From Candidatus Omnitrophota bacterium (GTDB lineage Bacteria; Hinthialibacterota; Hinthialibacteria; Hinthialibacterales; JAKPRU01), in NCBI GenBank assembly GCA_029570205.1, contig JAKQSI010000096.1:62001-126000 (forward strand): DNA of 64,000 nucleotides, in the 5' to 3' direction. This document shows, piece after piece, positions 18,007 through 27,701 of this stretch. Within the stretch, counting starts at the first letter, position 1. The number at the start of each line of letters is the position of its first letter. Under the pieces are notes generated by a model that saw only the letters and a list, made by a program, of their open reading frames with translations, was not told the origin of the DNA and searched no databases. The position numbers were made by a program, and so were the translations under genes.

Positions 18007-18594
18007 ATGAAACACAGGAAGACATCTTTGGGATTCACATTGATCGAACTTCTGATTGTGGTGGCGATTATCGGGATTCTGGCGGCGATTGCGGTTCCTA
18101 ACTTTATGAACGCACGAATTCGTGCGAATATCGCCCGGGTCCGGGCGGATCAGAAAAGCATCTCCACGGCATTGGAACTGTACCACATGGACAACAATTG
18201 CTATCTGATCACTATGTCGGGCGCGTCCGAATTCTTTCATTTGACGACCCCGACGCCTTATTTGAGCTCCGTGCCGGTAGATGTATTTCTTCCATGGAAA
18301 GGCGCCCGGGGAACGGCCTCCCGGAACGGGGACGACCGGTTTGCAACGTTTGATTACACAGGTAATGACTGGTTTACCAAGGACGCGAAGATCCACCCTC
18401 ATGCGTTTATCATGGAGAGCGTCGGACCGGATCAGATCCACATCCCGGAGCTTCACGGCGAGTGGGCGGCCTATAAGGCAAATCCCCCGGATTCGGTGTT
18501 CAACAAGTTCCTTTACAATCCGAGTAACGGTCTCAAGAGCTACGGGTCCATTGTCCGGGGCGGAGGACAGGGAAGAACGTTTGCCGAGGATTAA
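18007..18594 (+). CDS. Type IV pilin / type II secretion pseudopilin (prepilin-like protein)
   Basis: A 195-residue protein beginning MKHRKTSLGFTLIELLI: a short basic leader, the prepilin peptidase site G|F with Glu at +5, and a 20-residue hydrophobic helix. The helix continues into PNFMNARIRANIARVRADQKSISTALELYHMDN, the pattern of the abundant prepilin-like H-X9-DG-free secretory pilins of environmental phyla. The ATG at 18007 is chosen because it places the cleavage site correctly; the frame opens 32 codons earlier. No pilus assembly genes are adjacent. Such solitary pseudopilins often occur in many copies per genome. Confidence 0.88.
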   Translation: MKHRKTSLGFTLIELLIVVAIIGILAAIAVPNFMNARIRANIARVRADQKSISTALELYHMDNNCYLITMSGASEFFHLTTPTPYLSSVPVDVFLPWKGARGTASRNGDDRFATFDYTGNDWFTKDAKIHPHAFIMESVGPDQIHIPELHGEWAAYKANPPDSVFNKFLYNPSNGLKSYGSIVRGGGQGRTFAED

Positions 18595-18736
18595 CCGAAA
18601 GACTTCCTGGTGAGCGCTCCAGTCTCCTCCGCAGGAGACTGATGAGGATCTCGTGTTTGCCCGATTGATGGCATTCACCGAGTCGGTTCGGCGCTTCGTG
18701 CGAATCCCGGCGGAATAAGTCGGGCCGATGAATTGT

Positions 18737-20395
18737 TTACGGCTCCGTAAGCCGCTTTAGAAACTGAACGAGATCGGCCTGATCGATCCGGTTTCGTTCA
18801 TCCTTAACAAGATTCTCTCTCTCGTTCAGTCCGGTTGCGGTTCTCCACCATCGTGTAGAGAAGTAATACAGATCCTGACGGTTTTTCCATCCGTCGCCGT
18901 TCAAATCGCCTTCGGGGATATGCACACCGGTTACGGTAATTGTGTATGGAACGAACGACTCTGTCGAATTGACTACGGCGATGAAATATCGCCCGGTTTG
19001 GAGGGGCGGGTTATCCGAGGGGGAATAGACGGCCTGTCCTGATTCCCTTGCAGACAGAATCAAATCGTAGTTGTTGAAATCGGCCGGAGCCTCCCGACGG
19101 AGATAGAGGGACAATGACTTTGTCGGATCGTTCTCCATTTGAATTCGAATATAATCATCTTTCCCGGATACGGTAAATAAAAACTGGTATGTTCCCATTG
19201 TCCAGTACCCCTTGAGACCCTTAATTGCGCCGGTTTCCGGATACCCGGAGGCCAGAATCTGTACCTTGCTTTCGAGCGAGGGGTCCGGATTGATGTTTGC
19301 CAGAATGTCGATATTCTTAAGAGTTTTCCCGGCTGTTACAACAACCGGAGTCGCATCCCGTCGCGGATCGATCTTCTCATCATACATTTCGGAGGTACCG
19401 CTGTAATACTCGGCGAAAGCGACCTGTGTAAACGACAAACCGGATGTGGTTTCCGAATACGGGCCGACTTGTGAACTGCCGTTGAATGCCGGATGGATCG
19501 GCTCGATCCAGATCAGGTACTGTCCGGGCGGCAACCCGGCCAGGCGATAACTTCCATTGCGCAGCTTCAGGTAATCCGAAACGCAGGTTGTCGCAACGGC
19601 CAGCGGATCGTCTACTTTCCGGGCCGCGACGTTCACACCCCGAAACGCTATCCCGTTCGAATAGAGTACCCGCCCCTGAATCTCGCCGTAGCGTGTCGAA
19701 AATGACGACTCCGGATAGGCCATGGATACCGACACCCGGTCGTCATTCGCAAGTAGGGGTCGCTCCGTCTCGTCATCGGTAGTTGTCGGAAACATGACGG
19801 GAATGTACTGATCGTCCGGTCCGTAGCCGTCATAGGCAAGATGACGGAACAGTTGACAGTGGTCCAGACCGATAAAATGCCCGATTTCATGCACAGCCGT
19901 ATTGAGATACGCCTGTTCCGTATAACCGGTACCTCCAAGCAGCGTTCCGTTGAAAACCACCCAGGCACAGGCGATCAGGCCGTTCGAGGCGGCGGAAACC
20001 TTTGTCAATCCGAGTACGGATGTGGAGGCTCCCTGACCGAGAAGAAGATTCAGAATGCCACCATCATTGTCGAAAAGAATGGGATTCTGCCCGTTTGCCT
20101 GGGCCGTATTCAGCGCCGTTGAGACATTTTGAGCCGTGACATCAGAATTGAACATGCCGGATTGCTGAAAGCGGATCGAGGAGGTCTCGACGTTCTGCCA
20201 GGTTTGAAATGCGTTTGTGACAAGTTGTCGGGCCTGGGAGGCGGTCAGACTGCCGAGAGATCCCGGGTCGAACGTATAACGGACTGTGGTATTTCCCCAG
20301 TACATGGGTTTCCCGGCGGCGGCCAGCATTTGCCCTGCGCCCCAAGCCGGCGGGATCAATATCAACATAACCAGACAAACAGCAAGTATTCTCAC
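18737..20395 (-). CDS. Secreted metzincin zinc protease with C-terminal dockerin-like repeats
   Basis: A 552-residue exported protein. The GTG at 20395 gives the signal peptide VRILAVCLVMLILIPPAWGA and overlaps the upstream stop by four bases (GTGA), so it is preferred to the TTG 13 codons earlier. A peptidase domain follows, with HEIGHFIGLDH and a Met-turn in YIPVMFP, typical of metzincins. Next come a carboxypeptidase-regulatory-like beta domain (YGEIQGRVLYSNGIAF), a beta-rich domain, and two Ca-binding dockerin-type repeats at the end (GDLNGDGWKNRQDLYYF and KDERNRIDQADLVQFL). The dockerin may anchor the enzyme or simply fold as a Ca-stabilised cap. The substrate is unknown. Confidence 0.85.
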   Translation of the reverse strand: MRILAVCLVMLILIPPAWGAGQMLAAAGKPMYWGNTTVRYTFDPGSLGSLTASQARQLVTNAFQTWQNVETSSIRFQQSGMFNSDVTAQNVSTALNTAQANGQNPILFDNDGGILNLLLGQGASTSVLGLTKVSAASNGLIACAWVVFNGTLLGGTGYTEQAYLNTAVHEIGHFIGLDHCQLFRHLAYDGYGPDDQYIPVMFPTTTDDETERPLLANDDRVSVSMAYPESSFSTRYGEIQGRVLYSNGIAFRGVNVAARKVDDPLAVATTCVSDYLKLRNGSYRLAGLPPGQYLIWIEPIHPAFNGSSQVGPYSETTSGLSFTQVAFAEYYSGTSEMYDEKIDPRRDATPVVVTAGKTLKNIDILANINPDPSLESKVQILASGYPETGAIKGLKGYWTMGTYQFLFTVSGKDDYIRIQMENDPTKSLSLYLRREAPADFNNYDLILSARESGQAVYSPSDNPPLQTGRYFIAVVNSTESFVPYTITVTGVHIPEGDLNGDGWKNRQDLYYFSTRWWRTATGLNERENLVKDERNRIDQADLVQFLKRLTEP

Positions 20396-20889
20396 CGAAC
20401 TTTGAACCAGGGATGAATTGGAGGAATCAGACAAGACCGTTCCGTTTCCTCAATACGTTGAAACTCCACAGAGGCGATTTTTATTTCAGGGGGCGCTCCG
20501 CCGAAGAACAGGAATCCGGTGAACGCAGAAGCTTGACGATATTCGACGACCTTCTTGCCGCTGATGCGGGTGAAGGCATCGGCGAGTTGATCCACGACCT
20601 GCTGGGTGACGGGGTCCTGGGTCTGGTACGCGAGAATGGCGTACTTTCGTTCGTCCTGCCAGCGCACGGCGGTCTGCCAGGGGTCCATCCACATTACCGC
20701 AGGCCGCCCGATTGTTGCGCGGCCCATCGCGACCAGTTCACGGGCGACATACAGGGCGTACGGCGAAGCGCGATGCGACGCACCGCGTGAGGCCCTGCCG
20801 CTGGTGGTCATATCGGTCGGGAGAAGAGCCGCCTGTGGACATCGCAGGCAACCCCATCCCAGATGTTTCGGCGTTGCGCGCGGACTCAT
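20392..20889 (-). CDS. Unknown protein translationally coupled to the metzincin
   Basis: This open frame of up to 165 residues ends in FKVR and shares a GTGA overlap with the protease start, strong evidence that at least its C-terminal part is translated. The start is uncertain: the first 45-50 residues are Arg/Ser/Ala-rich and look like translated repeat DNA. A sensible protein appears from about ALYVARELVAMGRATIGRP onward. A Trp-rich patch (VMWMDPWQTAVRW) and an amphipathic helix (QQVVDQLADAFTRI) are visible. There is no signal peptide and no known family. It could be a chaperone or inhibitor of the protease, by position only. Confidence 0.5.
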   Translation of the reverse strand: MSPRATPKHLGWGCLRCPQAALLPTDMTTSGRASRGASHRASPYALYVARELVAMGRATIGRPAVMWMDPWQTAVRWQDERKYAILAYQTQDPVTQQVVDQLADAFTRISGKKVVEYRQASAFTGFLFFGGAPPEIKIASVEFQRIEETERSCLIPPIHPWFKVR

Positions 20890-21414
20890 TCGATTGGGGA
20901 TTGCGGATTGTGAATTTCGGATTGGAGTGTCCGGGAAGAATCCGAATCCTTTTCCTGCTTAGTGTGACAAAAGACTCGGCGTTGAGGAAGTGGGTTGATT
21001 ACCACGGCTGGTGGGGCTTATCTCTTTGGAGGTCTCACTCCCATGCTTCCAGATACGCAAAAATGTCACCCCCTCTCGCTCTCAGGCCGGAAAATCCTCT
21101 CCTTCCGGATTCTTTTTTGCCCTCCAATTCCCTCGCGATTCTGCGCTCCCGTCGGTCCTCCTCCCGATACCCTTCCCGCAAAGCACGTCCACACACTTTC
21201 CAGCCCATATTTCGGAATCGCTGCCGTCCGATAATCTTCATTCCGTCCTTGACAGGTCTCAGGTATAATTCTTCAGTGAAGGATAAAAAAGGAATTGGAG
21301 ATATCCCTGAATCCTTTTTCTACTGTGCCGGAGTGCATCGACCTCCCTTTCATCAGGACCGGCAAGGTCCGATGTACTGATAGAATCATCACGGGTCCGA
21401 GAAAGAGTGATGAA
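20890..21414. other. Intergenic region upstream of the DNA methyltransferase
   Basis: No convincing gene lies in this stretch. A TTGACA (21249-21254) and a TATAAT (21264-21269) occur, but only 9 bases apart, so they do not form one promoter; TATAAT could serve with a poor -35. The middle part is pyrimidine-rich. Confidence 0.35.
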
Positions 21415-22449
21415 ATGGATGCCGCAAAGAATGCTTTAGTATCTTCCAAGCGCCGCTTGAATAGTCGTGCCGGTTCGAATGCACAGCAGATACCTCTTTT
21501 TCCGCCGGAGTCAAAGTGCATATCGGACAGATACTCCAACTCCGCTCATATTGTGTTTGCCCAGGGAGACTCCCTGGAGCTGTTAAAATCTTGCCCGGAT
21601 GGTTTCGCCACGCTGATAATAACATCCCCTCCCTACAATATCGGGAAAGAATATGAATCACAGGTGAAACTTGAGAAGTATATTCAGACATTCCGTCCCA
21701 TTCTCGAACAACTTGTTCGGGTTCTTTCGTGCCGGGGTTCCTTGTGCTGGCAAGTCGGGAATTATGTTCAAGACAGTGAGGTATTCCCGCTTGATATCTT
21801 TTTTTATCCGCTATTTAAGCAACTTGGATTACAACTCCGAAATCGAATTATATGGACCTTCAACCACGGGTTGCATTGCTCCGTCAGATTTTCGGGTCGT
21901 TATGAGACACTATTGTGGTTTACAAAAACCTCTGATTACACATTTAATCTGGATTCCGTTCGGGTTCCGTCCAAGTATCCGGGTAAGACTTATTTCCGAC
22001 CGGGACCGAAGTATGGTCTTCCATCAGGAAACCCACTGGGTAAGAACCCAAGTGATGTTTGGAATCTCACGATTCAGGAGTGGGAAACCGGCCTTTGGTC
22101 CATACCGAATGTCAAAGCGAATCATCCGGAGAAAACGATTCATCCCTGCCAGTTTCCGATCGAACTTGTCGAACGTTGTGTTCTTGCAATGACAGATGAA
22201 GAGGATTGGGTACTTGATCCGTTCAGCGGGGTCGGTTCCGCGATGCTGGCGGCTGTGATGCACAATCGGCGTGCCATGGGATGTGAACGTGAGCCATCTT
22301 ACATGGATGAAGCCAAGCGCAGGATGGAACTTCTTTTTTCAGGCGATCTGCCGTATCGGCCACTGGGAAAACCGATTTATGAACCTACGGGAAGAGAGAA
22401 AGTTTCTCAAATCCCGGATTTGTGGCAACAGGAAAAGGAAAACAAATGA
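21415..22449 (+). CDS. Solitary DNA methyltransferase, beta-type motif order
   Basis: A 344-residue DNA-amino methyltransferase (N4-cytosine or N6-adenine). Motif order is catalytic first (TSPPYNIGKEY) and SAM-binding last (WVLDPFSGVGSAMLAA followed by RRAMGCEREPSY), as in the beta class. The ATG at 21415 is preferred to a TTG at 21295 because the extra N terminus has no coding character. There is no restriction gene beside it, so it may be an orphan regulatory methylase or the survivor of an R-M system. The AT content looks higher than in neighbouring housekeeping genes, consistent with transfer. Confidence 0.85.
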   Translation: MDAAKNALVSSKRRLNSRAGSNAQQIPLFPPESKCISDRYSNSAHIVFAQGDSLELLKSCPDGFATLIITSPPYNIGKEYESQVKLEKYIQTFRPILEQLVRVLSCRGSLCWQVGNYVQDSEVFPLDIFFYPLFKQLGLQLRNRIIWTFNHGLHCSVRFSGRYETLLWFTKTSDYTFNLDSVRVPSKYPGKTYFRPGPKYGLPSGNPLGKNPSDVWNLTIQEWETGLWSIPNVKANHPEKTIHPCQFPIELVERCVLAMTDEEDWVLDPFSGVGSAMLAAVMHNRRAMGCEREPSYMDEAKRRMELLFSGDLPYRPLGKPIYEPTGREKVSQIPDLWQQEKENK

Positions 22450-22605
22450 TTATCGCCGCGATGTATTCATTCAATAACGGTGAACAAATCGTAAAAGAAC
22501 AATATCCGATAGTTATACAGGAAATCAGGTGCGCCCGTTTCAAAAGACCGTTTCCATTACGGTGCATGTGGTACATCGTATCGTTGATGAGGAAGGTTCT
22601 CGCTT

Positions 22606-23973
22606 GTGACTGAGCCATCACGCATTCTGATTGTGGATGATGAACCGGAAACGATTCACCTGCTCAAGACTCTCCTCGAACCCCTTGAGGTAGAGGCGGA
22701 TGAGGCATACAGCGGTGAGGAGGCGCTTCCGATGATTCATCCCGCCAAGTACAACCTGCTGATCACCGATCTGCGAATGGGCGATATGGACGGCATTGCA
22801 CTGATGCGGGAAGCTCTTCGGATCGATCCGAATCTGATTGTGATCATGATGACGGGCCATGCGACAATTGCGGCAGCGGTCGAGGCCATGCGAGAGGGCG
22901 CGTACCATTTTCTCACCAAGCCGTTCAATGCCCGTGAGGTACTGGTTTTTGTCGAGAAGGGACTGAAACAAAGCCGGCTCCTGACCGAAAACTACGAAAT
23001 GCGGAGGCAGCTGCAGGAAGCTCAGGGGCTGGATCAAATCATCGGCAAAAGCAAGACCATGGAGAATCTGTTCGCGCTGATCCGCCGGGTAGCCGACAGC
23101 GAAAGTACCGTGCTGATCCAAGGCGAGAGCGGAGTGGGAAAAGAACTTGTTGCGCAGGCCATCCACACGCTTTCCTCGCGATCCCACGAGCGGCTTGTAA
23201 AGGTCAACTGTCATGCCCTGGCATCCAATATCCTTGAAAGCGAGTTGTTCGGTCATACACGGGGAGCGTTTACCGGCGCGACCCAGGATCGACGGGGTCT
23301 TTTCGCCAATGCGCACCGGGGGACGATTTTTCTGGATGAGATCGGCAGCGTTTCGCAGGAACTTCAGGCGAAATTGCTTCGAACTCTCGAAACCGGCGAG
23401 ATCCGGCCTGTTGGAGGGGATGACACCTACCATATCGATGTCAGGGTTCTCGCAGCAACCAATCAGAATCTGATGAAAGAGATTGAATCCGGGAACTTTC
23501 GGGAGGATCTCTATTACCGCTTAAATGTAATTACGCTTACCGTACCGCCTTTGCGCGATCACAAAGAGGACATTCCGATCCTGGTCCGGCACTTCTTAGA
23601 GACTCTTTGCGGAGGAAAAATGTTGCCTAAGTGTGAGCCGGGATTTCTGGAAACCCTGATGGCATACTCCTGGCCGGGGAATGTGCGACAGCTGCGCAGC
23701 GCCATCGAGCGAGCCTACCTGCTTCGGGAACAGAATCTTCTTCAGCGCAAAAGCCTTCCGCCCGAGATCCTCGCGCCGGAACGAATGGCGCCGGATCTGT
23801 CGGCGGGCGAAATTCTGCCCTTGTCGCTGGAGGAAGGCGAGCGTCGGCAAATCGAGAAGGCGTTGCTGATTACCAAAGGTCATTTATCCCATGCGGCCGA
23901 ATTGTTGGGTATCTCGCGCCGGACCCTCTACAGCAAAATCCGAAAATACAATATCGATTACAAGACCCTGTAG
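22606..23973 (+). CDS. NtrC-family sigma-54-dependent response regulator (orphan)
   Basis: A 455-residue regulator that would activate RNA polymerase-sigma54 promoters when phosphorylated. The receiver domain at 1-120 has the acidic pair in ILIVDDEPE, the phosphoacceptor Asp in LLITDLRMGDMDG and the Lys in LTKPFN. The AAA+ domain (about 145-380) has Walker A GESGVGKE, the sigma-54 loop GAFTGA and Walker B GTIFLDEIG. A Fis-type HTH ends the protein (HAAELLGISRRTLYSKI). The GTG start follows GGAAGG at 9 bases. No kinase is adjacent; the closest NtrB-type kinase is near 61 kb and has its own regulator. Confidence 0.93.
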   Translation: MTEPSRILIVDDEPETIHLLKTLLEPLEVEADEAYSGEEALPMIHPAKYNLLITDLRMGDMDGIALMREALRIDPNLIVIMMTGHATIAAAVEAMREGAYHFLTKPFNAREVLVFVEKGLKQSRLLTENYEMRRQLQEAQGLDQIIGKSKTMENLFALIRRVADSESTVLIQGESGVGKELVAQAIHTLSSRSHERLVKVNCHALASNILESELFGHTRGAFTGATQDRRGLFANAHRGTIFLDEIGSVSQELQAKLLRTLETGEIRPVGGDDTYHIDVRVLAATNQNLMKEIESGNFREDLYYRLNVITLTVPPLRDHKEDIPILVRHFLETLCGGKMLPKCEPGFLETLMAYSWPGNVRQLRSAIERAYLLREQNLLQRKSLPPEILAPERMAPDLSAGEILPLSLEEGERRQIEKALLITKGHLSHAAELLGISRRTLYSKIRKYNIDYKTL

Positions 23974-23981
23974 TTTCCCCA

Positions 23982-24004
23982 TCACAGGCCGGCCGCCTGT
24001 GCCG
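23982..24004. repeat. CACAGGC...GCCTGTG palindrome, copy 2
   Basis: CACAGGCCGGCCGCCTGTG lies just after the regulator stop, between two convergent genes. It matches the copy at 8881-8903 in arms and in position after a stop codon. Confidence 0.5.
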
Positions 24005-24024
24005 TCCGGATTATTCCCTCTCGA

Positions 24025-27009
24025 CTATTTCATCTCGGCTAATTCTTTTGCCGCTTTTTCGCTGCTTTCCTTATGATCAGGGGATTCCGGCTCCGCTACG
24101 GCTGCCTGAAAAGCCTTCTTTGCTTCATCCAAGCGCCCCAAGGCTTTCAGCGCCATTCCTCTCCAGTAATGGGAATTGGCTTCTCGGATGTGCGGCCCGC
24201 GTTCCACAGCCAGATTTTTAGGGAAAGTCAGAGATTTGTCGAAATGTTCCAGCGCGCCTTTTGGATCACCGCCTTGCAGTAGTTTTTTCCCCTGTTCCAG
24301 ATGGGCCTTCACAAACAATTCATGACTGGTGAACTGGTTCTCCCAGTTCTGGAAGACCGTGGTTTCCAAAAACCGAATCGCCTCGGGATACATGCCCTGC
24401 TTCAGGTAAAGACGCGCCAGCATTTCCGTGGAGTCTCGCCGAGGATAGGGTAATCGATATCCCTTTTCCAGGAGGGCAATGGCTTCCCTTGCTTTGCCCT
24501 CGGCTTCAAACAGTTCGGCCAGGTCACGGTACAGGATCGGGTCTTCGGGATCGCATTGCAGCGCTTGTTCGTAGTACTCGATGGCTTTCTTGCGGTCGCC
24601 GTCGATCTTATTCGCCGCGAGGCCCAGGTTACGAAATGCCACACTGGACGGCGGGGAAATCTCTACCGATCTCTCCCAATACTTTCGACCCTCCTCTAAT
24701 TGTCCTTTGGCGAACAACAGGTTCCCCAAATACAGCGCCGCGCGGCTATCCTGGGGATCGGCATCCAGCACGGCGCGAAGGATCGGGATGGTCTCCAGCC
24801 GATGCGGGAACACATAGGTCGGCGAACACTCCTGCGCGGATTTCCAGTAGTTCCTTGCCTGCTCGGATTGTCCTCTCTTGTATGCAAGCCAACCGGCGTA
24901 ATACCAGGCAATGGGATGACCCTCACCGGAAGCGCGTTTCTCCAGATAAAGATCCTGGAGAAGTTCCGCCGCCGGTTCATACCGACGTAGATTGATCCAG
25001 AACGCGGCCATTTCCAGTACATTCTGCGGCTCATCGCGAACAACTTGTCTCAACTTTTCCACCGCGCGTTTTCGGTCTCTATCGGAATTCGCCGACAAGT
25101 AACCGATACTGTGCGCGGCCAGGTCCAGCGGATTATCATTCAAGACGATCTCCGCTGTTGCGGCCGCGTCTTCTCTCTCACCAAGCAGGAACAACGCGGC
25201 GGCGAGTACATCTCGGCTGACCAGATCGCGATCATTTCGCTGTAGCGCCTCCAGCGAAAGAGAGACGGCATCACCCAACCGGCCGGATCGAACCGCCAAG
25301 CGAGCCAACACACTGTAGCCGAGCGCGGCGGATTCGGGGAACCGAACCGCTTTCCAGGCCGACTCTTCGGCTTGATCGTCGAATCCGCTTCGCAGCCGAC
25401 CCACCGAAAGCCAATACCACCCCATTCCCCAATCCGGATTTCGTTCCACGGCCTGAGCCGCATATTTACACGCGGTTTCGTATTTTCCCGATTCCAGGTC
25501 CAACACGGCTAATGAACACAGCGCCGGGCCGAACGCGGGATCTTTTTCCAGCGCCTTCCGATATTGTTTCCGCGCCTGCGCAGGCTGAGACTGCTTGTCT
25601 AATACCTGCCCGTCAAGCCAGAGATCATAAGCCGTCTTTTTCTCTTCCGGGATCGGTGTCGGCAGCGCGGGCGGCCTGCGAACAGGGAGCGGTAACGGGT
25701 GCGCAAAAGAAGCCCTCTCACGACCGTTCCTGTCGATTAAGGTGATGCGCCAGGGACCTTTACTGCTGTTGGTCGGGTGATGGATCACCGTCGGTTCTTT
25801 GGGCGTGGGATCGACAGCGTACAATGCGCTGTTTCCGACTGCGGAGACGGTCAGCGATCCTTTTCCCGTGCAGGAGGTAGTCAAAAAGCGGATGAGCAGC
25901 TCTCCGGTCTCCTCGGTTACATGAAACGCGGCCTCCCGATCGGCATAGTTGAATCCTTCCAGATCGTGTACCGGATACCACCGCTCTGTCCATTCGAGGA
26001 CTTGGTGCGGTTGGAGAAATCCGAAATCGGCTTGGGTCCGCAACGGGCCGGTTTGCACCTCGTTATACGGACCGTCGTCATCCGTGAGAAGGCTCTGGCG
26101 CAGTTTGGAATCCTCAGATTGCCCCCAAGTCCAGGCTTTCTTGCCGGGCAACAGGTAATGATCGGCGGTAGCAACAACTCCGCGATGCAGTAAATGATCG
26201 TAAGACCCGAAAAAATCCTGGTCGCATTCATAAGCGAAAATCGCACTCGGTCCCGGGTGGTTTTTTGCATAAGATAAATCGACACCCCGTTCGTCAATCG
26301 GCCATGTGTAGAAACTCGTTCCGGCATGATCTGTGCCGAGTGTCATGGGGTAGATGAATTGAAAGCCGTCGGTATTGGGCATGGCCGTATTGTTCCAGAA
26401 ATAGTATGGGTGGACCTCATCCTGAGCGTTAAACAATCGAATTCGTTCATCGAGCGCCGCCGTTCCCGGCCGAAGTGTCAGCACAACCGTCCAGTGCGTT
26501 CGGAAAATACGTTCCACATGGCCGACAACAATGGACGCGCTCCCGTCCGCATTGTTTAAGAGGCAACTTTCGATGGGTTCCACACAGGTCGCGGCATGGC
26601 CCATGGGCCCGGTGTTCCATTCCACGCCGCCGGATATCCATGCGCCGCGCATGGCGAGCAGGTTGGGTTTGATAACATGATTCACATAATACATCGGTTT
26701 ATCGATGCTCTTGTTGATTATCTCATAGACATGCCCGCCCAGTTCCGGCAGTACGCAAACACGCAAGTACTCATTCTCCATAAAGAGGGCGCGATATGTG
26801 CGGTCCGTTTTGGTGTCGCCGAGTTGATCCTGTAGCGTGTAAGGATAAATATTGTTTCCCTCGACGGCGGGAAACACCGGGTCGATGCTCCCCGGGTGCC
26901 AGGCATAGGTCGGGATCGTAATCCGGTCTTCCCAGACCTTTACTGTTTCGGAAGTAGCGGGAAGGGAAAGGGTGGCGAGGAAAGCGAAGAGGAGAAGACG
27001 AACGCGCAT
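24025..27009 (-). CDS. Exported DUF5107 and TPR-repeat protein
   Basis: A 994-residue protein with a signal peptide (MRVRLLLFAFLATLSLPATS). The ATG at 27009 follows GGAGG at 5 bases; the frame opens 20 codons earlier. The N-terminal 400 residues match the DUF5107 type (galactose-mutarotase-like beta-sandwich) with PELGGHVYEIINKS, SGGVEWNTGPMGH and FWNNTAMP. From about residue 475 the protein is TPR repeats (for example EARKQYRKALEKDPAFGPALC and AIEYYEQALQCDPEDPILYRDLAEL). Such proteins are thought to act in carbohydrate degradation; one may bind glycans and organise partners. It lies 56 bases after the three-gene unknown cassette on the same strand. Confidence 0.85.
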   Translation of the reverse strand: MRVRLLLFAFLATLSLPATSETVKVWEDRITIPTYAWHPGSIDPVFPAVEGNNIYPYTLQDQLGDTKTDRTYRALFMENEYLRVCVLPELGGHVYEIINKSIDKPMYYVNHVIKPNLLAMRGAWISGGVEWNTGPMGHAATCVEPIESCLLNNADGSASIVVGHVERIFRTHWTVVLTLRPGTAALDERIRLFNAQDEVHPYYFWNNTAMPNTDGFQFIYPMTLGTDHAGTSFYTWPIDERGVDLSYAKNHPGPSAIFAYECDQDFFGSYDHLLHRGVVATADHYLLPGKKAWTWGQSEDSKLRQSLLTDDDGPYNEVQTGPLRTQADFGFLQPHQVLEWTERWYPVHDLEGFNYADREAAFHVTEETGELLIRFLTTSCTGKGSLTVSAVGNSALYAVDPTPKEPTVIHHPTNSSKGPWRITLIDRNGRERASFAHPLPLPVRRPPALPTPIPEEKKTAYDLWLDGQVLDKQSQPAQARKQYRKALEKDPAFGPALCSLAVLDLESGKYETACKYAAQAVERNPDWGMGWYWLSVGRLRSGFDDQAEESAWKAVRFPESAALGYSVLARLAVRSGRLGDAVSLSLEALQRNDRDLVSRDVLAAALFLLGEREDAAATAEIVLNDNPLDLAAHSIGYLSANSDRDRKRAVEKLRQVVRDEPQNVLEMAAFWINLRRYEPAAELLQDLYLEKRASGEGHPIAWYYAGWLAYKRGQSEQARNYWKSAQECSPTYVFPHRLETIPILRAVLDADPQDSRAALYLGNLLFAKGQLEEGRKYWERSVEISPPSSVAFRNLGLAANKIDGDRKKAIEYYEQALQCDPEDPILYRDLAELFEAEGKAREAIALLEKGYRLPYPRRDSTEMLARLYLKQGMYPEAIRFLETTVFQNWENQFTSHELFVKAHLEQGKKLLQGGDPKGALEHFDKSLTFPKNLAVERGPHIREANSHYWRGMALKALGRLDEAKKAFQAAVAEPESPDHKESSEKAAKELAEMK

Positions 27010-27065
27010 AATAGCCTCCAAGACAGGTTGATATGGGTGTTTGCATGAGAAATCGCGGTCAAGAG

Positions 27066-27701
27066 TCACTGGTTATTGACAAGATTCCATTCTTCTTCCG
27101 TGAAATACAGATGATCGGGAGCGCCAAACCGACCAAAGCAATAGGCCAATCGCTCCTGCAAGGCTTTTAATGCCTCATCGGAGAGACGCAACCGTAGACA
27201 TCGTGCGGCAAGAGCATGCAGGTTAATGGGCGGAAAAGACTGAACATCAAGAAGGTCGGCGACCGATTCAACCATTGAGAATTCGTTGTCAACATACTTG
27301 GGAAGGTAAAAAAGGGAGGGATAGCGACCCGGATTGATCAGTGGCTTGATGCTCTTAACCCGTTTCTCAACGGAACTTGTCGAAAAATGTTTCATTCGTT
27401 GTTCGCATGGAACGACTCTCACAATTAGAATGGGTCTTTCTCTGCCGGGCTCTCCGGTCAAGTCGCAAGACTGGTTTAAAACCAGTCCTACGGACATTTC
27501 CAGATTCGCGAGTATTTTCGCTTGTGAAGAGATTTCTCTAAAGCCGGTCAGATCCTTCTTCTGTGGGGATAGTGCTCCTTCAATTAGGATTTGAGATTCG
27601 GAGATTGAGAATCGGAGGAACGGAATGGGCCAGAGAATATCCCCCTGTTTCAAGCAAGGCGAGTCTTCAGTCCCCTCACTTGGAGAAGAATAGAAGTCCA
27701 T
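27066..27701 (-). CDS. Unknown cassette gene C (GDI...QSCDL motif protein)
   Basis: A 211-residue cytoplasmic protein of unknown function. Near the N terminus it has QGDILWPIPFLRF, then VGLVLNQSCDLTG followed by a strand ILIVRVVPC. The combination of a GDI start and a (T/Q)xCD(L/I) motif is familiar from conserved hypothetical proteins in accessory regions, but I cannot name a function. The ATG starts immediately after the stop of gene B (TAAATG), so translation is coupled. It is the third gene of the cassette. Confidence 0.75.
   Translation of the reverse strand: MDFYSSPSEGTEDSPCLKQGDILWPIPFLRFSISESQILIEGALSPQKKDLTGFREISSQAKILANLEMSVGLVLNQSCDLTGEPGRERPILIVRVVPCEQRMKHFSTSSVEKRVKSIKPLINPGRYPSLFYLPKYVDNEFSMVESVADLLDVQSFPPINLHALAARCLRLRLSDEALKALQERLAYCFGRFGAPDHLYFTEEEWNLVNNQ

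Noticed and set aside
16851-18038. 395-codon open frame on the minus strand
   Set aside because: It lies antisense to the LarA-family gene, which has complete motifs; composition and lack of family features mark it as a shadow of that gene.
21249-21269. TTGACA plus TATAAT as a single strong promoter
   Set aside because: The boxes are only 9 bases apart, too close for sigma-70 RNA polymerase.
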